The notes: generated by a model not told the origin, from the sequence alone. Shown: positions 53,100-63,403, counted from the first letter of the stretch. The stretch is DNA of 64,000 nt from Methylacidiphilum caldifontis (GCF_017310505.1 NZ_CP065957.1:1054001-1118000), one strand, 5' to 3'. Numbers and translations: made by a program.

Positions 53100-55028
53100 A
53101 TGAATAGCTTATTACAAGACACAATCGAAAAAGCCTTTAGAGAGCAAAAGCTTCTTGAAACTACCTTTCATAACCTTGAAGAATTTCTCTCTTTAAAAGA
53201 CCTATCCGCTGTTGAAAGAGAATCTCTCAATGAACTTGTCCAGAACCAAAATTGGGAAGAACTCAACGAAAGGTTCTATAAAAGGCTTTCTTTTGGCACT
53301 GGGGGCATTCGGGGTAGAACTATGGGCAGGGTCATAACGAAAGCCGAACGCGGTAGTGCCAGCTTAGATGGTTCTCCTCAATATCCAGCCATCGGCTTTA
53401 ACTGCATGAATGATCGAAACGTGCGCAGCGCAGCACTAGGGTTTGCAAGATATCTTCAAAGAGTATTCCCTGGAGAAGCCTTAAAAATAGTGATTTCTCA
53501 CGACTCAAGGCATTTTTCCCGCTATTTTTCCGAGCTCTGTGGCCATACGCTTGAAAAAACAAAAGTAAAAGCTTTTCTTTTTCCTTCCCAAAGATCCACT
53601 CCACAGCTCTCTTTTACAGTCAGATGGCTCAAAGCTCATGGAGGAATTATGATTACGGCCAGTCATAATCCTCCCTATGATAATGGTTTTAAAGCCTACT
53701 TTAGGGATGGCTGCCAGCTTATCGAACCCCATGCTTCAGAAGTCATAAAAGAGGTGGAAGCTATCGAATCCAGAGCTGACTATCTCCTTCAAGATGGAGA
53801 AGGTAGTCCTATTATTCTTGGACCCGAAGCCGATAGTGCTTATATAGATGCAGTTGAAACCATTATTCTTGAACCCCAAGCCCTTGCGACAGCTCAAGAA
53901 AAACTAAAGATTGTATATAGCCCTCTTCACGGGACGGGGATAGAAATTATCCCAAAACTGTTAGACCGGCATAAAATTCGCTATCTTTTAGTTCCTAGTC
54001 AAATAATCCCTGACGGCAACTTCCCTACAGTAAAGTCTCCTAATCCAGAAGATCCTGCTGCTCTTTCTCTTGCCATCAATCTAGCTTTGGAACAAAAAGC
54101 AGATATCGTCATTGCTACGGATCCTGATGGAGACCGGATGGGAGCAGCGGTAAAGAACAAGCAGGGAGAGTTTGTCCTGCTAACAGGAAACCAGATATTT
54201 TCTCTTTTTGCCTACTACAGGACTTCCCGGTTATTTGAACAAGGTATTCTAAACGCCCAAAATGCTCATCGAGCAGTCTTGATTAAATCATTGGTTACAA
54301 CCGATCTGATTAAAAAAATTGCCGAACATTACCATGTGCAGTGCGTCGAAACTCTTACAGGTTTTAAATATATTGGAGCAAAGCTATTAAAATACGAACT
54401 CCAATCCGGGCTTGAGGATTATGATAACCATCCCTTTAATGAAAGAAGAGCGGTTCAGCTCCAAAAGGGAAAGTATTTTATCTGCGGAGGAGAAGAAAGT
54501 TATGGCACTTCTTGCGGAGATTATGTCCGAGACAAGGATGCTAACAGTGCTACCCTTGAGTTGGTTGAGGTAGCCGGTTGGGCAGCCCGTCATTCAATGA
54601 CTCTACTTGATTACCTGGACAGCATTTATACTACTTTTGGTTATTTTGCTGAAAAACTGGGGACGATGACATTCGAAGGGCCGGAAGGATCAAACTTAAT
54701 TGTCCAAATTCTTAAGTCATACAGGGAAAATCCTCCTGGGGAGTTTTTAGGCAATAAAAGGGTGGGATTCGATGATTTTGGCCTAGCAGATCATTATGAT
54801 ATTGAAGGCGATCTTATTCCTAAAGAAATCATGCTCCGGTTTATATTTGAAAACAACAATAAGTTGATCATTCGAGGTTCAGGCACTGAACCTAAAATAA
54901 AATTCTACTTGTCTACCCATAGCCCAATAGAAAACGGACTTGAAAAAACAAAAGATAATGCAACGCATTTCCTTAATCGCTGGTGGGAAATCATTCAACA
55001 AGATGTAAAGAGAAGGATAAACCGCTAA
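53100..55028 (+). CDS. Phospho-sugar mutase (phosphoglucomutase/phosphomannomutase)
   Basis: 642 residues, long for the family and similar to PGM2-like or PgcA-type enzymes. FGTGGIRGRTMGRV near the start is the first loop, IMITASHNPPYDNGFKAYF carries the phospho-serine, ATDPDGDRMGAAV binds metal, GGEESYGTSCGDYVRDKDA binds sugar, and IIRGSGTEPKIKFY holds the phosphate. It interconverts 1- and 6-phosphates of glucose or mannose, feeding glycogen and glycan precursors. It is transcribed alone upstream of a symporter gene 75 bp on. Confidence 0.93.
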   Translation: MNSLLQDTIEKAFREQKLLETTFHNLEEFLSLKDLSAVERESLNELVQNQNWEELNERFYKRLSFGTGGIRGRTMGRVITKAERGSASLDGSPQYPAIGFNCMNDRNVRSAALGFARYLQRVFPGEALKIVISHDSRHFSRYFSELCGHTLEKTKVKAFLFPSQRSTPQLSFTVRWLKAHGGIMITASHNPPYDNGFKAYFRDGCQLIEPHASEVIKEVEAIESRADYLLQDGEGSPIILGPEADSAYIDAVETIILEPQALATAQEKLKIVYSPLHGTGIEIIPKLLDRHKIRYLLVPSQIIPDGNFPTVKSPNPEDPAALSLAINLALEQKADIVIATDPDGDRMGAAVKNKQGEFVLLTGNQIFSLFAYYRTSRLFEQGILNAQNAHRAVLIKSLVTTDLIKKIAEHYHVQCVETLTGFKYIGAKLLKYELQSGLEDYDNHPFNERRAVQLQKGKYFICGGEESYGTSCGDYVRDKDANSATLELVEVAGWAARHSMTLLDYLDSIYTTFGYFAEKLGTMTFEGPEGSNLIVQILKSYRENPPGEFLGNKRVGFDDFGLADHYDIEGDLIPKEIMLRFIFENNNKLIIRGSGTEPKIKFYLSTHSPIENGLEKTKDNATHFLNRWWEIIQQDVKRRINR

Positions 55029-55103
55029 AAAGGATTTCTCTTCCTTTTGCCTTGATCAGGTTGGTTATTATAAGTTAATAACCCCTAATCAATCGAATTC
55101 TTC

Positions 55104-56720
55104 ATGTCTACTTCTCTAGGAATTGACGGTGTGGTCGTCGTCTTTTTTTTTCTGATCACCTTGGGTATCGGTTTGTTCAGTAGTCGAATTGGACAAAAGA
55201 AAAAGTATGATGAGCTCACCCTTGGAGGCAGGAGAATGCCATGGTGGGCTATTCTGGGATCGATCATTGCCGCAGAAACAAGTGCTGGAGCTTTTTTAGG
55301 CACCCCTGCCGAAGGTTACGTTCTTAAGGATTTTACTTATCTGCAGCTTGCATTGGGAACAGTCATTGCCCGGATCATCATCGGCTTCTTATTCATAAAG
55401 CCATTCTTTCAATCTGGAGTCCATTCGATATACCAATTTTTAGAAACACGTTTTGGACCTTTTACCCAGAAAATGGCTTCAGCAACCTTCCTTTTAAGCC
55501 GGATGCTTGCAACAGGCACACGGCTCTATGTGGCAGCGATCATTCTCGTCGTGGGGGCCGAGTTTTTTTTACATAAACCCCTTAGTCGGCCACAAGAGAT
55601 CAGCCTTTATTTTATATCAATCTTTCTAATCAGTCTGTTCACCGCATCCTATACCGCCCTTGGAGGCATTAAAGCGGTCATCTGGACAGATCTTATTCAG
55701 GCTTTAATCATGCTTTTTGGAGCGGCTTTTGCCCTTTTTTTTATCTTCGCCAAACTCTCTTCTGTTTATTCCTATCCTGAAATTGTCCATCTTTTTTTCC
55801 ATAGGCCATGGTTTACTACGGGCATAACTCCCTCGAAGGGTCTTCTTGGTAATCTTCTCGATATCCTTGCCATCGACTACACTTTGTGGTCGGCTCTGAT
55901 CGGCTCTACTTTTACCACTATGGCTACCCATGGGACAGACCAGGACATTGTCCAGCGACTACTCACGGCAAAAAATTATCAGAAAAGTCGACTTTCTTTG
56001 ATTCTCTCAGGGCTAGCCGATATCCCGATCGGTTTTTTATTTCTCAGTATCGGTCTTCTATTATCCTTCTATTACTCGGTTTATACCGATCCCGCCCTTC
56101 CAACCAAGCCAAATGAAGTTTTCCCTTATTTCATCATTAGCCAACTGCCCTCTGGCATAAGAGGAATGGTTGTAGCTGCAATCTTTGCAACAGCTACGGG
56201 TTCACTCAGTGCCGCTCTAAACGCCCTGGCTACTTCCTTTTGCCAAGACTGGCTTACCCCTTCTTTTGAACGACTCGTCGATGAGAAAAAAAAGGTTTCT
56301 AAGTTAAGAGGAGCTACCCTTCTTTTTGCCTTGCTTACTTCAACTATAGGAGTGGCCACCGCCCTTTATACCGTTTACTTTCCTTCCGCAAGAATTCTAC
56401 CAATAATCCTTGGCATCATTGGTTTTAGCTATGGCCCCCTTCTAGGTGTTTTTCTTTTAGGCTTGCTCACCCGTCATAGGGGGACAGACCGAGGAAATGT
56501 TTTAGCCATGATCGTAGGATTTTGTGTCGTTCTTCTACTGAGCAAAATTCCAAATTCTACATCATATTTTCATGAAAAAAATAACAGCTTATTTTCTCTC
56601 GAATGGCTTCCTCACGTCGCCTACCCATGGAGGATATTCATCGGATCGGTAGCAACATTCTCTATTGGTATACTTTTCCGGAACAAAACCGCTTTCTCAC
56701 AAAAGGCAAAACCCAGTTAA
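55104..56720 (+). CDS. Sodium:solute symporter family transporter
   Basis: 538 residues with about thirteen membrane segments. GGRRMPWWAILGSIIAAETSA, GTRLYVAAIILVVGAEFF and TASYTALGGIKAVIWTDLIQ are SSS-family phrases, and FTTMATHGTDQDIVQRLL is another conserved block. It likely takes up an organic solute with Na+ (or H+). The substrate cannot be given from sequence. It converges on the aldolase gene with a 4-nt overlap of the 3' ends. Confidence 0.85.
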   Translation: MSTSLGIDGVVVVFFFLITLGIGLFSSRIGQKKKYDELTLGGRRMPWWAILGSIIAAETSAGAFLGTPAEGYVLKDFTYLQLALGTVIARIIIGFLFIKPFFQSGVHSIYQFLETRFGPFTQKMASATFLLSRMLATGTRLYVAAIILVVGAEFFLHKPLSRPQEISLYFISIFLISLFTASYTALGGIKAVIWTDLIQALIMLFGAAFALFFIFAKLSSVYSYPEIVHLFFHRPWFTTGITPSKGLLGNLLDILAIDYTLWSALIGSTFTTMATHGTDQDIVQRLLTAKNYQKSRLSLILSGLADIPIGFLFLSIGLLLSFYYSVYTDPALPTKPNEVFPYFIISQLPSGIRGMVVAAIFATATGSLSAALNALATSFCQDWLTPSFERLVDEKKKVSKLRGATLLFALLTSTIGVATALYTVYFPSARILPIILGIIGFSYGPLLGVFLLGLLTRHRGTDRGNVLAMIVGFCVVLLLSKIPNSTSYFHEKNNSLFSLEWLPHVAYPWRIFIGSVATFSIGILFRNKTAFSQKAKPS

Positions 56721-57634
56721 GATTTTTTGTATAAGGCAAAAGCTTCTTCAACAGAAACCCCATCAAAGGTGATGGCCGAGATGGCATTACAAAAAGCGAT
56801 CGCTTCAGCTAAAGGTTTCTGGTGAATGTTTCTTCCCGTAGCGTTTCCAGATGTCCCACCAACATGAATCTGGCCGTGAAGCTGGGTAAGAAAATCCTTT
56901 ACTCCTACTTCCTTACCCCCAGCACAGATTAACCGAGTTCTTCCAGCAGCAGCTACAGCTTCCTTTAAAGCGACATGGGGATCTCCATCTTTGACTCGAG
57001 GTGGATTAACCTTTACGAAATCAGCTCCAAGACAGGCAGCAAGACCAGCAGCTCCTGCTATAAGATGAGGATCGGTTTCATTGATCACTGCTTTTCCCCT
57101 TGGGTATGCCCAAATGATCACTAACAGTCCTCGCTGGTGAGCTTCAAAAACAAGACGCGCAGCTTCCTTCAACATTTGTGGTTCAAATTCGCTCCCCGGA
57201 TAAATGGTGTAACCGACCCCCACGATGGGAATGGACTTGGCCTGCAGGAAATAATCGAGCTGTTCGAAATCTAACCATAGAAGACTCAACGGATCTCTTT
57301 GCGACGTTTTAACCAGATGAGTTTTACTGTTTAGCTTAACCACATAACGGATATTAGAATAATCCATGGCATAACGAGCAATGAGCCCAAGTTGAGTAGC
57401 AAAAGCCCCAATACGAGCATGGCTTGCTATTTTAAACAAATGTTCAGGATTAGCATCATCGGCAGCTATACCTTCCCCGTAAAAATCATCGTTAAGATGC
57501 TCAACTTTCTGGTCTCCCGCCATGAGCATAAGCCTGCCAGAGCCCTGGGTCACTTCAAAAAAAACTCTCTTATAATCGTCTCTTTTCGACTGCGGCACAT
57601 CCAGGGGAACTTTTATCTGATCTAAGCTTATCAT
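56717..57634 (-). CDS. Class I aldolase (archaeal-type FBA/DhnA-like)
   Basis: 305 residues from the ATG at 57634, eight bases after a perfect AAGGAGG; the longer frame (57670) has an unneeded 12 residues. LMAGDQKVEHLNDDF, GIAADDANPEHLFKIASH, VVIIWAYPRGK-like (LLVIIWAYPRGK) and GADFVKVNPPR, in which the Lys would form the Schiff base, fit the DeoC/FbaB TIM-barrel group. It probably splits fructose-1,6-bisphosphate into two triose phosphates and, with pfkA, completes upper glycolysis or ribulose-monophosphate-type sugar cycles. The exact substrate is inferred. Confidence 0.82.
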   Translation of the reverse strand: MISLDQIKVPLDVPQSKRDDYKRVFFEVTQGSGRLMLMAGDQKVEHLNDDFYGEGIAADDANPEHLFKIASHARIGAFATQLGLIARYAMDYSNIRYVVKLNSKTHLVKTSQRDPLSLLWLDFEQLDYFLQAKSIPIVGVGYTIYPGSEFEPQMLKEAARLVFEAHQRGLLVIIWAYPRGKAVINETDPHLIAGAAGLAACLGADFVKVNPPRVKDGDPHVALKEAVAAAGRTRLICAGGKEVGVKDFLTQLHGQIHVGGTSGNATGRNIHQKPLAEAIAFCNAISAITFDGVSVEEAFALYKKS

Positions 57635-57745
57635 GACAATCCTCCTTTTAATAAAAAAATAAACAGTCAACTCCCCTCAAATGTTTCCATTGTTATTGAT
57701 GCAAAGAGAAAAAAGTAGAGAAAAGCCAAAAGGAAAGAACAACCC

Positions 57746-58522
57746 TTAACGGATGATTCCTCTTTCTGAGCCCTTGATGAATTCGATTATCGCAGCAAGA
57801 TCCTGGGTGTTTTCTGCTTGTTTTTCTAAAACCTCGACAGCCTGTGCTGTATTTAATCCTTCATCCAACAGCTGCTTTAAAGCAAACTTAAGCGTTTTGA
57901 TCGTTTCTTCGGGAAAATGGTTTCTTTTCAAACCGACAAAATTAAGCGAACGAAGCCGAGCGGGATTGCCATCGACCAATCCAAAGGGTATCACATCCTG
58001 GACAATCTTCGAGCAGCCTCCAATCATGGCATGTTTTCCTATTCGACAGAACTGATGAACTGCAGAAAGCCCTCCAATTGTAACGTAATCTCCAACGATA
58101 ACATGCCCAGCCAGTGTAGCGTTGTTGGAAAATACGCAACGATTTCCAATACGACAATCATGAGCAACATGAGTATAGGCCAAAAACACATTAAAAGAAC
58201 CAATTTCGGTACTTTGCCCTCTGAAAGTCGATCGATGCACCGTTGAAAACTCCCGGAAGACGTTGCCTGTGCCAATCTTAAGATAAGTGGGCTCTCCCTG
58301 ATATTTAAGATCCTGAGATCTTTCACCAATCACACAAAATGAATAAAACTCATTCTCCGGACCTATTTCGATCGGTCCTTTTAAAACGGCATGGGGGTGG
58401 ATTACACAAAAATCCCCCACTTTAACCCCTTCTCCAATATAGGCATAAGGGCCTATTTCCACCCCACTACCTATTTGCGCTTTTGGGCTTACAATCGCTG
58501 TAGGATGAATCGAAGTCTGCAT
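57746..58522 (-). CDS. lpxA: UDP-N-acetylglucosamine acyltransferase
   Basis: 258 residues. Left-handed beta-helix hexapeptide repeats (IGSGVEIGPYAYIGEGVKVG) fill the first two-thirds; YTHVAHDCRIGNRCVFSNN includes the catalytic His, and GGLSAVHQFCRIG and PFGLVDGNPARLRSLN are typical. It adds the first 3-hydroxyacyl chain to UDP-GlcNAc in lipid A synthesis. It follows lpxC-fabZ on the same strand, 99 bp downstream, so the lipid A steps are grouped. Confidence 0.95.
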   Translation of the reverse strand: MQTSIHPTAIVSPKAQIGSGVEIGPYAYIGEGVKVGDFCVIHPHAVLKGPIEIGPENEFYSFCVIGERSQDLKYQGEPTYLKIGTGNVFREFSTVHRSTFRGQSTEIGSFNVFLAYTHVAHDCRIGNRCVFSNNATLAGHVIVGDYVTIGGLSAVHQFCRIGKHAMIGGCSKIVQDVIPFGLVDGNPARLRSLNFVGLKRNHFPEETIKTLKFALKQLLDEGLNTAQAVEVLEKQAENTQDLAAIIEFIKGSERGIIR

Positions 58523-58621
58523 TTTAAAAGCCCATTGGAGATATTATCTTCTTTATAGAGCTTACGGCAAGTATAACAACTCAATGTTCTTGCCAATCTC
58601 CTCTATTCGGAGGATAGAGTC

Positions 58622-59932
58622 TTAACCATCGATGAGGGCAAAGAGCAGCTCTCCCTCGCAAACCGTTTCTTTGTTGACGTAACATTTCCCAAAGGCTTTC
58701 CCAATTTTTCCCCTGGCTTTGGTCATTTCCACTTCAATAATCAACGTATCTCCAGGCATAACCGGCTTACGAAACTTTACTTTGTCAGCACTCATAAAAT
58801 AGCCGAGTTTCCCAGCATTGCCCGCTTTCCGTAGCAAAAGAATACTGGCTAACTGTGCCATGGCTTCAATTTGAAGCACTCCGGGCATTATCGGATGTCC
58901 TGGAAAATGGCCCTGGAAATAAGCCTCGTTCATCGTTACGGCTTTCTGGCCTATCGCCTTTACGTCATCCTGGAATCCAAGAACCCGATCAAGCATAAGG
59001 AAAGGATAACGGTGGGGAAGTATCTTCATCACCTCATTTATATCCAGAGCTCCTTCTCCAACGGGGATATTTTCCACAGGCATTAAGTGAGAAAGGTAAT
59101 TTTTATAGGCTTTCTGGATCTCCTTGACAAATTTTACATTCAAAAAATGGCTAGGCCTTGCTGCAACCACCCTCGCTTTTAATCTTTTCGGGAACAAGGC
59201 AAAATCTCCAATCATATCAAAAATCTTGTGTCTGACAAACTCATTTTCAAACCGCAGGGGTTCTCGACAAAATATCGACTCTCCCCGGATAACTATGGCA
59301 TTTTCCAAGCTCCCGCCTTTGATTAGCCCCTTTTCGATAAGGGGAAGAAGTTCTTCGTAAAAGACAAATGTTCGTGCAGGGGCGATTTCCGAAACAAAAC
59401 TTTTAGGGTCGTAAGTCCAGCTAAAATACTGTGTAAAAAGCCCATTATGACTTGAGTGAGTACAACTGATCGAAAAGTTCTGATCAGGCCAGCCAGCAAT
59501 GTATGCCCCATCTTCTCCTTCCACCCATACCGGTTCTCTCAATTCAAAAAAAGAAACCGGTTTTTCTTGTTCAACCGTTCCTACCCTGGCAATCTCGTTA
59601 GCCAGATAGATGCCACTGCCATCTCCAATGGGCGGTTCATTTGCATTCAACTCGATCAGCGCGTTATCAATCCCACACCCTCTCAAAACCGCAAGCACAT
59701 GTTCGACGGTATGAACCTTGACATTGCCCTCCCCGATCGTTGTGGCTCTTTCTGTTTGCCTAACATTATCCACCGAAGCCACCACCGTGGGTTCATCAGG
59801 CAGATCAACTCTTTTAAAGACATAACCGCTATCCGCTTCGGCCGGCTTGATCACTAGCTTTACAGAATTGCCTGTATGCAGTGATTTGCCCTCCATGCTG
59901 ACTTCATCCCGTATCGTCCTCTGCATTATCAC
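58622..59932 (-). CDS. lpxC/fabZ: Bifunctional LpxC deacetylase / FabZ dehydratase fusion
   Basis: 436 residues from the GTG at 59932, which follows AAGGAG; the frame extends upstream to 59995 without a ribosome site, and an ATG lies two codons on. Residues 1 to about 290 are LpxC (LHTGNSVKLVIKPAEADSGY, VHTVEHVLAVLRGCGIDNAL with the zinc His, HKIFDMIGDFALF). Residues of about 300-436 are FabZ (MKILPHRYPFLMLDRVLG, PGHPIMPGVLQIEAMAQ). Deacetylation of UDP-acyl-GlcNAc and dehydration of 3-hydroxyacyl-ACP are thus in one chain, balancing lipid A and fatty acids. This fusion is known in Bacteroidota, Verrucomicrobiota and relatives. Confidence 0.95.
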   Translation of the reverse strand: MIMQRTIRDEVSMEGKSLHTGNSVKLVIKPAEADSGYVFKRVDLPDEPTVVASVDNVRQTERATTIGEGNVKVHTVEHVLAVLRGCGIDNALIELNANEPPIGDGSGIYLANEIARVGTVEQEKPVSFFELREPVWVEGEDGAYIAGWPDQNFSISCTHSSHNGLFTQYFSWTYDPKSFVSEIAPARTFVFYEELLPLIEKGLIKGGSLENAIVIRGESIFCREPLRFENEFVRHKIFDMIGDFALFPKRLKARVVAARPSHFLNVKFVKEIQKAYKNYLSHLMPVENIPVGEGALDINEVMKILPHRYPFLMLDRVLGFQDDVKAIGQKAVTMNEAYFQGHFPGHPIMPGVLQIEAMAQLASILLLRKAGNAGKLGYFMSADKVKFRKPVMPGDTLIIEVEMTKARGKIGKAFGKCYVNKETVCEGELLFALIDG

Positions 59933-60093
59933 AACTGACCACTCCTTTTTTTGAACTCGTTTCTCATATAAAGATCCAATGTAGCGGTTTTGCAAGCTTC
60001 TTCTCTTGTGTTTTTATCTAAAATTATATTTTTTCTTCACCCATGAGCTCTGCTACATTTGTTCAAATTATAAGCTAGGATCTTATTTCTTTT

Positions 60094-61920
60094 ATGTTTA
60101 CAACGGTTTTTTCTCGGTTCTCATCAAATAATAGAAATAACAAAGAAAAACTGTTTTTTTTTATTTTTTTCCCCCTTTTCTTTTCTCTCTTTTTGATTGT
60201 AAGCGGATGCAAGGGCCAGAGAAAAATCCAGCAAGCTCAAAGACCAGATTATCCCTTTTTTGAAGACATGGAAAAATCTTCTTTGCCTGCAGGCAAAAGG
60301 GGAGGGCTTTTTATCGAATCGAGTGCGGCTGAACCCTCAACTTTTAACTGGCTTGTCTCGGAAGATGCAACTTCTTCTTCTTTTCTCAACCTGATGTTTG
60401 ATAGCCTTCTTTCTTACAACCCCATTGATGACAAGGTCATTCCTGGGTTAGCAAAGAGCTGGGAGGTTGAGCCGGATAACAAGACTTTCCGTTTTAAGCT
60501 AAGAAAAGGATTAACTTGGAGCGATGGCGTTCCCCTGACCGCTGATGATGTCCTTTTTAGCTTTTCCTGCATCTATGATCCAAGATTTCCCAACCGGAAT
60601 GCTTACGACTTGTCTGTGGATGGAAAGCCTTTTAAAGTTGAAAAGATTGATGAGCTGACCGTTCAGATTCAAACCCCTGAAATCTTTGCTCCTTTTTTAC
60701 GTTACATGTCAGGGATGCCCTTGATGCCTAAACATATCCTAGAGCCTTATTACAAGGATGGATCATTACAGAACCAATGGAATATTAGTACGGCGAAAAA
60801 AAATCCCCAGTCGATAGTTGTCAGTGGACCTTTTTTGATCCTTTCGTACAACCCTGGAGAGCGAATCGTTTTAACCGCTAATCCTAGGTACTGGAAACGA
60901 GCCGATGGAGAAATCCGACTTCCCTACATCGATTATTTGATCGTTAAATTTGTTAAGGATGCCAATGCCAGTTTGATCGCTTTTGCTTCCGGTCAAACAG
61001 ACATCGAGGGGATAAGCCCTGACAACGTCGCGTGGGTTCAAAAAGGAGAGAAAATTTACCACTATACAGTCTATGATCGAGGTCCTTCTACGGCTTCCTC
61101 TTTCTTGTGGTTTAACCAGAACCCGGGAAAAAATAAAAACAATACTCCCTACGTTACTCCCTACAAGTTAAAATGGTTTCAAAACACCCTTTTTCGACAG
61201 GCTATTTCTTATGGTATCGACAGGGAAGGAATAATAAGCGGTGTACTCTTTGGCAGGGGTACCCCACTCTGGGGTCCAGAAACCCCTGCAAACGTCAAGT
61301 GGTATAACCCCAATGTCAAAAAATATCCCTATAACCCCAGGCTTGCCCTTGAGCTTCTGGAACGCGCAGGCTTTCACAGGGATACTTCGGGTCGGCTTTT
61401 CGACCAAGATAAGCATCCGGTTTCATTCACGCTTTTAACAAACCAAGAAAATCCTATACGCACTGCGATGGCTACTGTTTTCAAGGAAAACATGAAACAA
61501 CTGGGTATCGAAGTAAACTTGCAATTCATCGATTTTGGAACACTGGTGACCAAAATCAGCGACTCCTATGAATATGAAGCTTGTTTGCTCGGACTGACTG
61601 GAGGCGGGGATCCTGCCGATGGCATGTCTGTGTTCATGAGCAAAGGAAGGCTTCACCAATGGTATCCTAATCAACCTTATCCGGCTACCCCTTGGGAGGC
61701 CGAAATAGATAGGCTTATGATCGAACAGCTAACAACTCTCGATGAAGAAAAGCGCAAACGCTGTTGGTTCAAAGTACAAGAAATCATGAGTGAAGAAGAG
61801 CCTTATATCTACCTGGTCACACCAAATACTTATGTGGGACTCAAAAACCGGTGGCGTAATGTGCAAATCCCCCGAATAGGACCTTTGGTTTGGAACATTG
61901 AAGAAATATGGACACCCTAA
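60094..61920 (+). CDS. Oligopeptide-type ABC transporter substrate-binding lipoprotein
   Basis: 608 residues. The signal ends LFLIVSGC|K (Cys39), a lipobox. The mature protein is a family 5 solute-binding protein: DSLLSYNPIDDKVIPGLAKS, WEVEPDNKTFRFKLRKGLTW, SDGVPLTADDVLFSF, FRQAISYGIDREGIISGVL and NPRLALELLERAGF. It collects peptides or similar compounds for import. The partial OppF-like ATPase at 63400 onward is on the other strand, so the system may be split over two transcripts; permeases are not in view. Confidence 0.9.
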   Translation: MFTTVFSRFSSNNRNNKEKLFFFIFFPLFFSLFLIVSGCKGQRKIQQAQRPDYPFFEDMEKSSLPAGKRGGLFIESSAAEPSTFNWLVSEDATSSSFLNLMFDSLLSYNPIDDKVIPGLAKSWEVEPDNKTFRFKLRKGLTWSDGVPLTADDVLFSFSCIYDPRFPNRNAYDLSVDGKPFKVEKIDELTVQIQTPEIFAPFLRYMSGMPLMPKHILEPYYKDGSLQNQWNISTAKKNPQSIVVSGPFLILSYNPGERIVLTANPRYWKRADGEIRLPYIDYLIVKFVKDANASLIAFASGQTDIEGISPDNVAWVQKGEKIYHYTVYDRGPSTASSFLWFNQNPGKNKNNTPYVTPYKLKWFQNTLFRQAISYGIDREGIISGVLFGRGTPLWGPETPANVKWYNPNVKKYPYNPRLALELLERAGFHRDTSGRLFDQDKHPVSFTLLTNQENPIRTAMATVFKENMKQLGIEVNLQFIDFGTLVTKISDSYEYEACLLGLTGGGDPADGMSVFMSKGRLHQWYPNQPYPATPWEAEIDRLMIEQLTTLDEEKRKRCWFKVQEIMSEEEPYIYLVTPNTYVGLKNRWRNVQIPRIGPLVWNIEEIWTP

Positions 61921-62453
61921 TCCCTAAGAAGACTGGTAAACCGATCACCCTTTTTTGTGAAAGTGCAATCGGTCCAGTAAAAATAGTTCTTCTGGAAGGC
62001 CTGCCTACTCAACTCAGCCCAGTTGAACCCCTCACCCCAAGGCTTTCTCAACTCATTGCTGAAAGCCAAAGAAAGTTTCCCCTTCTTTACGCTCAACTCT
62101 ACAAAACTCTTGTTGAAGGAGAGATCTTCGGCCAACAGCTCCGGATAGAAGGGATTTCTAGCTTTTACAAACGGGTACTGGAACGGGTAAAAACCATCCC
62201 TAAAGGGACGATCAAAACCTACAGCGAACTTGCCAAAGAGGTTGGCAGCCCACGGGCCGTCCGAGCCGTAGGCTCTGCTCTGGCTAAAAACCCCTTACCT
62301 TTACTCATTCCTTGCCATCGAGTTGTGAAAAAAAATGGCTGTATCGGCTCGTTCAGTATGGGAGGTAGGGTAGTAAAAGAAAAACTGCTCGAAAAAGAAG
62401 GATTTGTGATAAGCAAAAACCATAAAATTATGTTAGCCAGACAAGATATTTAA
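61908..62453 (+). CDS. ogt: Methylated-DNA--protein-cysteine methyltransferase
   Basis: 181 residues. LLIPCHRVVKKNGCIGSFSMGG contains the acceptor Cys in PCHRV, and KGTIKTYSELAKEVGSPRAVRAV (given in part as TYSELAKEVGSPRAVRAVG) is the DNA-binding and Asn-hinge region. It removes alkyl groups from O6-alkylguanine by transfer to its own Cys, a single-use repair protein. Its start overlaps the end of the substrate-binding protein gene by 13 nt. It could also be adaB-like; only the Ogt domain is present. Confidence 0.93.
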   Translation: MDTLIPKKTGKPITLFCESAIGPVKIVLLEGLPTQLSPVEPLTPRLSQLIAESQRKFPLLYAQLYKTLVEGEIFGQQLRIEGISSFYKRVLERVKTIPKGTIKTYSELAKEVGSPRAVRAVGSALAKNPLPLLIPCHRVVKKNGCIGSFSMGGRVVKEKLLEKEGFVISKNHKIMLARQDI

Positions 62454-62467
62454 GAGATGAACTTTTT

Positions 62468-63403
62468 TTATGGGCTGCCAACCTCTATCCAACAGCTGGC
62501 AGGAAGTTCATTTTGAGGTATATCCGGTAAAGAGACAGGATAGTGAAGAAAATTAACCCTTATACTTTTTGCCCAAGCAACTCTTTTTGCTTTTAGGAAG
62601 AGATCCTTAGTGTTCCACCGCTTATAATTGGTTGAAAGAAACAAGGTGGCCTTTTGTTTAGAACAAAGCCCAAAGACTTTTTCAAGCAAAGAGTCCAAAT
62701 CCCTAACGATTGAAAACTCACCGCTATCTTTCCCGTAAGAAAATGTGGGAGGATCGATAACCACATGATCAAAGATTATCCCTTTTTTGGTGAAAATTTT
62801 TAATGCTTCCCGCACGTCCATTGCCCAAAACTTGTGTGCGGCAGGATCAAGTCCGTTCAGTCTAAAATTATCTTTGCCCCATTCGAGACAGCCTTGAGAT
62901 AAATCCACATTCCAACTCTCAGCTCCGCCAAGTGCAGCACAGAGTCCAAAAGAACAACTAAAAGCAAATAAATTAAGGAGCCTGTCTACTTTCCTCTTTC
63001 TTAAAAACATCCTGTTCTGTCTTTGATCCATGAATAAACCGGCTGATCCACCTTGATCAAACCGGATAGAATATAAAAGACCATTTTCCCTACATACAGT
63101 ACGCATGGGAAGATCACTCCTTCCATGAATAAGATGCAGCCGGTTAGAAAGAGATTTTTCGTTTTTTGCATACCGTTTTTTTAAAAAAACTCTTTTACAG
63201 GCAAAGCCCTGTGAGCAACACCAACTTAACAGATCCTCCAACAACCTTTCTTTCTGCTTTTCCTCATTCAATACCAATACGAAATCCTGCCCATACCTTT
63301 CTATCCATCCTAAGGGCGAAGAATATACACGGTGTATATCGGTCGCCGACTGCTCGAAAGATTTGATAATTTTTGGATCGATCCACATGCCAGTAGTTTT
63401 CAA
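62468..63403 (-). CDS. RlmI/RlmK-like class I SAM methyltransferase
   Basis: 311 residues. GSAGLFMDQRQNRMFLRK, LLNLFAFSCSFGLCAALGGA (SAM motif I, variant GLCAALGG) and FDHVVIDPPTFSYGKDSGEF (motif IV, DPPxF) place it with the 23S rRNA m5C or m2G methyltransferases. It probably methylates rRNA, but no PUA domain is seen, so the target may differ. It overlaps the OppF-type ATPase gene by 4 nt on the same strand. Confidence 0.82.
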   Translation of the reverse strand: MKTTGMWIDPKIIKSFEQSATDIHRVYSSPLGWIERYGQDFVLVLNEEKQKERLLEDLLSWCCSQGFACKRVFLKKRYAKNEKSLSNRLHLIHGRSDLPMRTVCRENGLLYSIRFDQGGSAGLFMDQRQNRMFLRKRKVDRLLNLFAFSCSFGLCAALGGAESWNVDLSQGCLEWGKDNFRLNGLDPAAHKFWAMDVREALKIFTKKGIIFDHVVIDPPTFSYGKDSGEFSIVRDLDSLLEKVFGLCSKQKATLFLSTNYKRWNTKDLFLKAKRVAWAKSIRVNFLHYPVSLPDIPQNELPASCWIEVGSP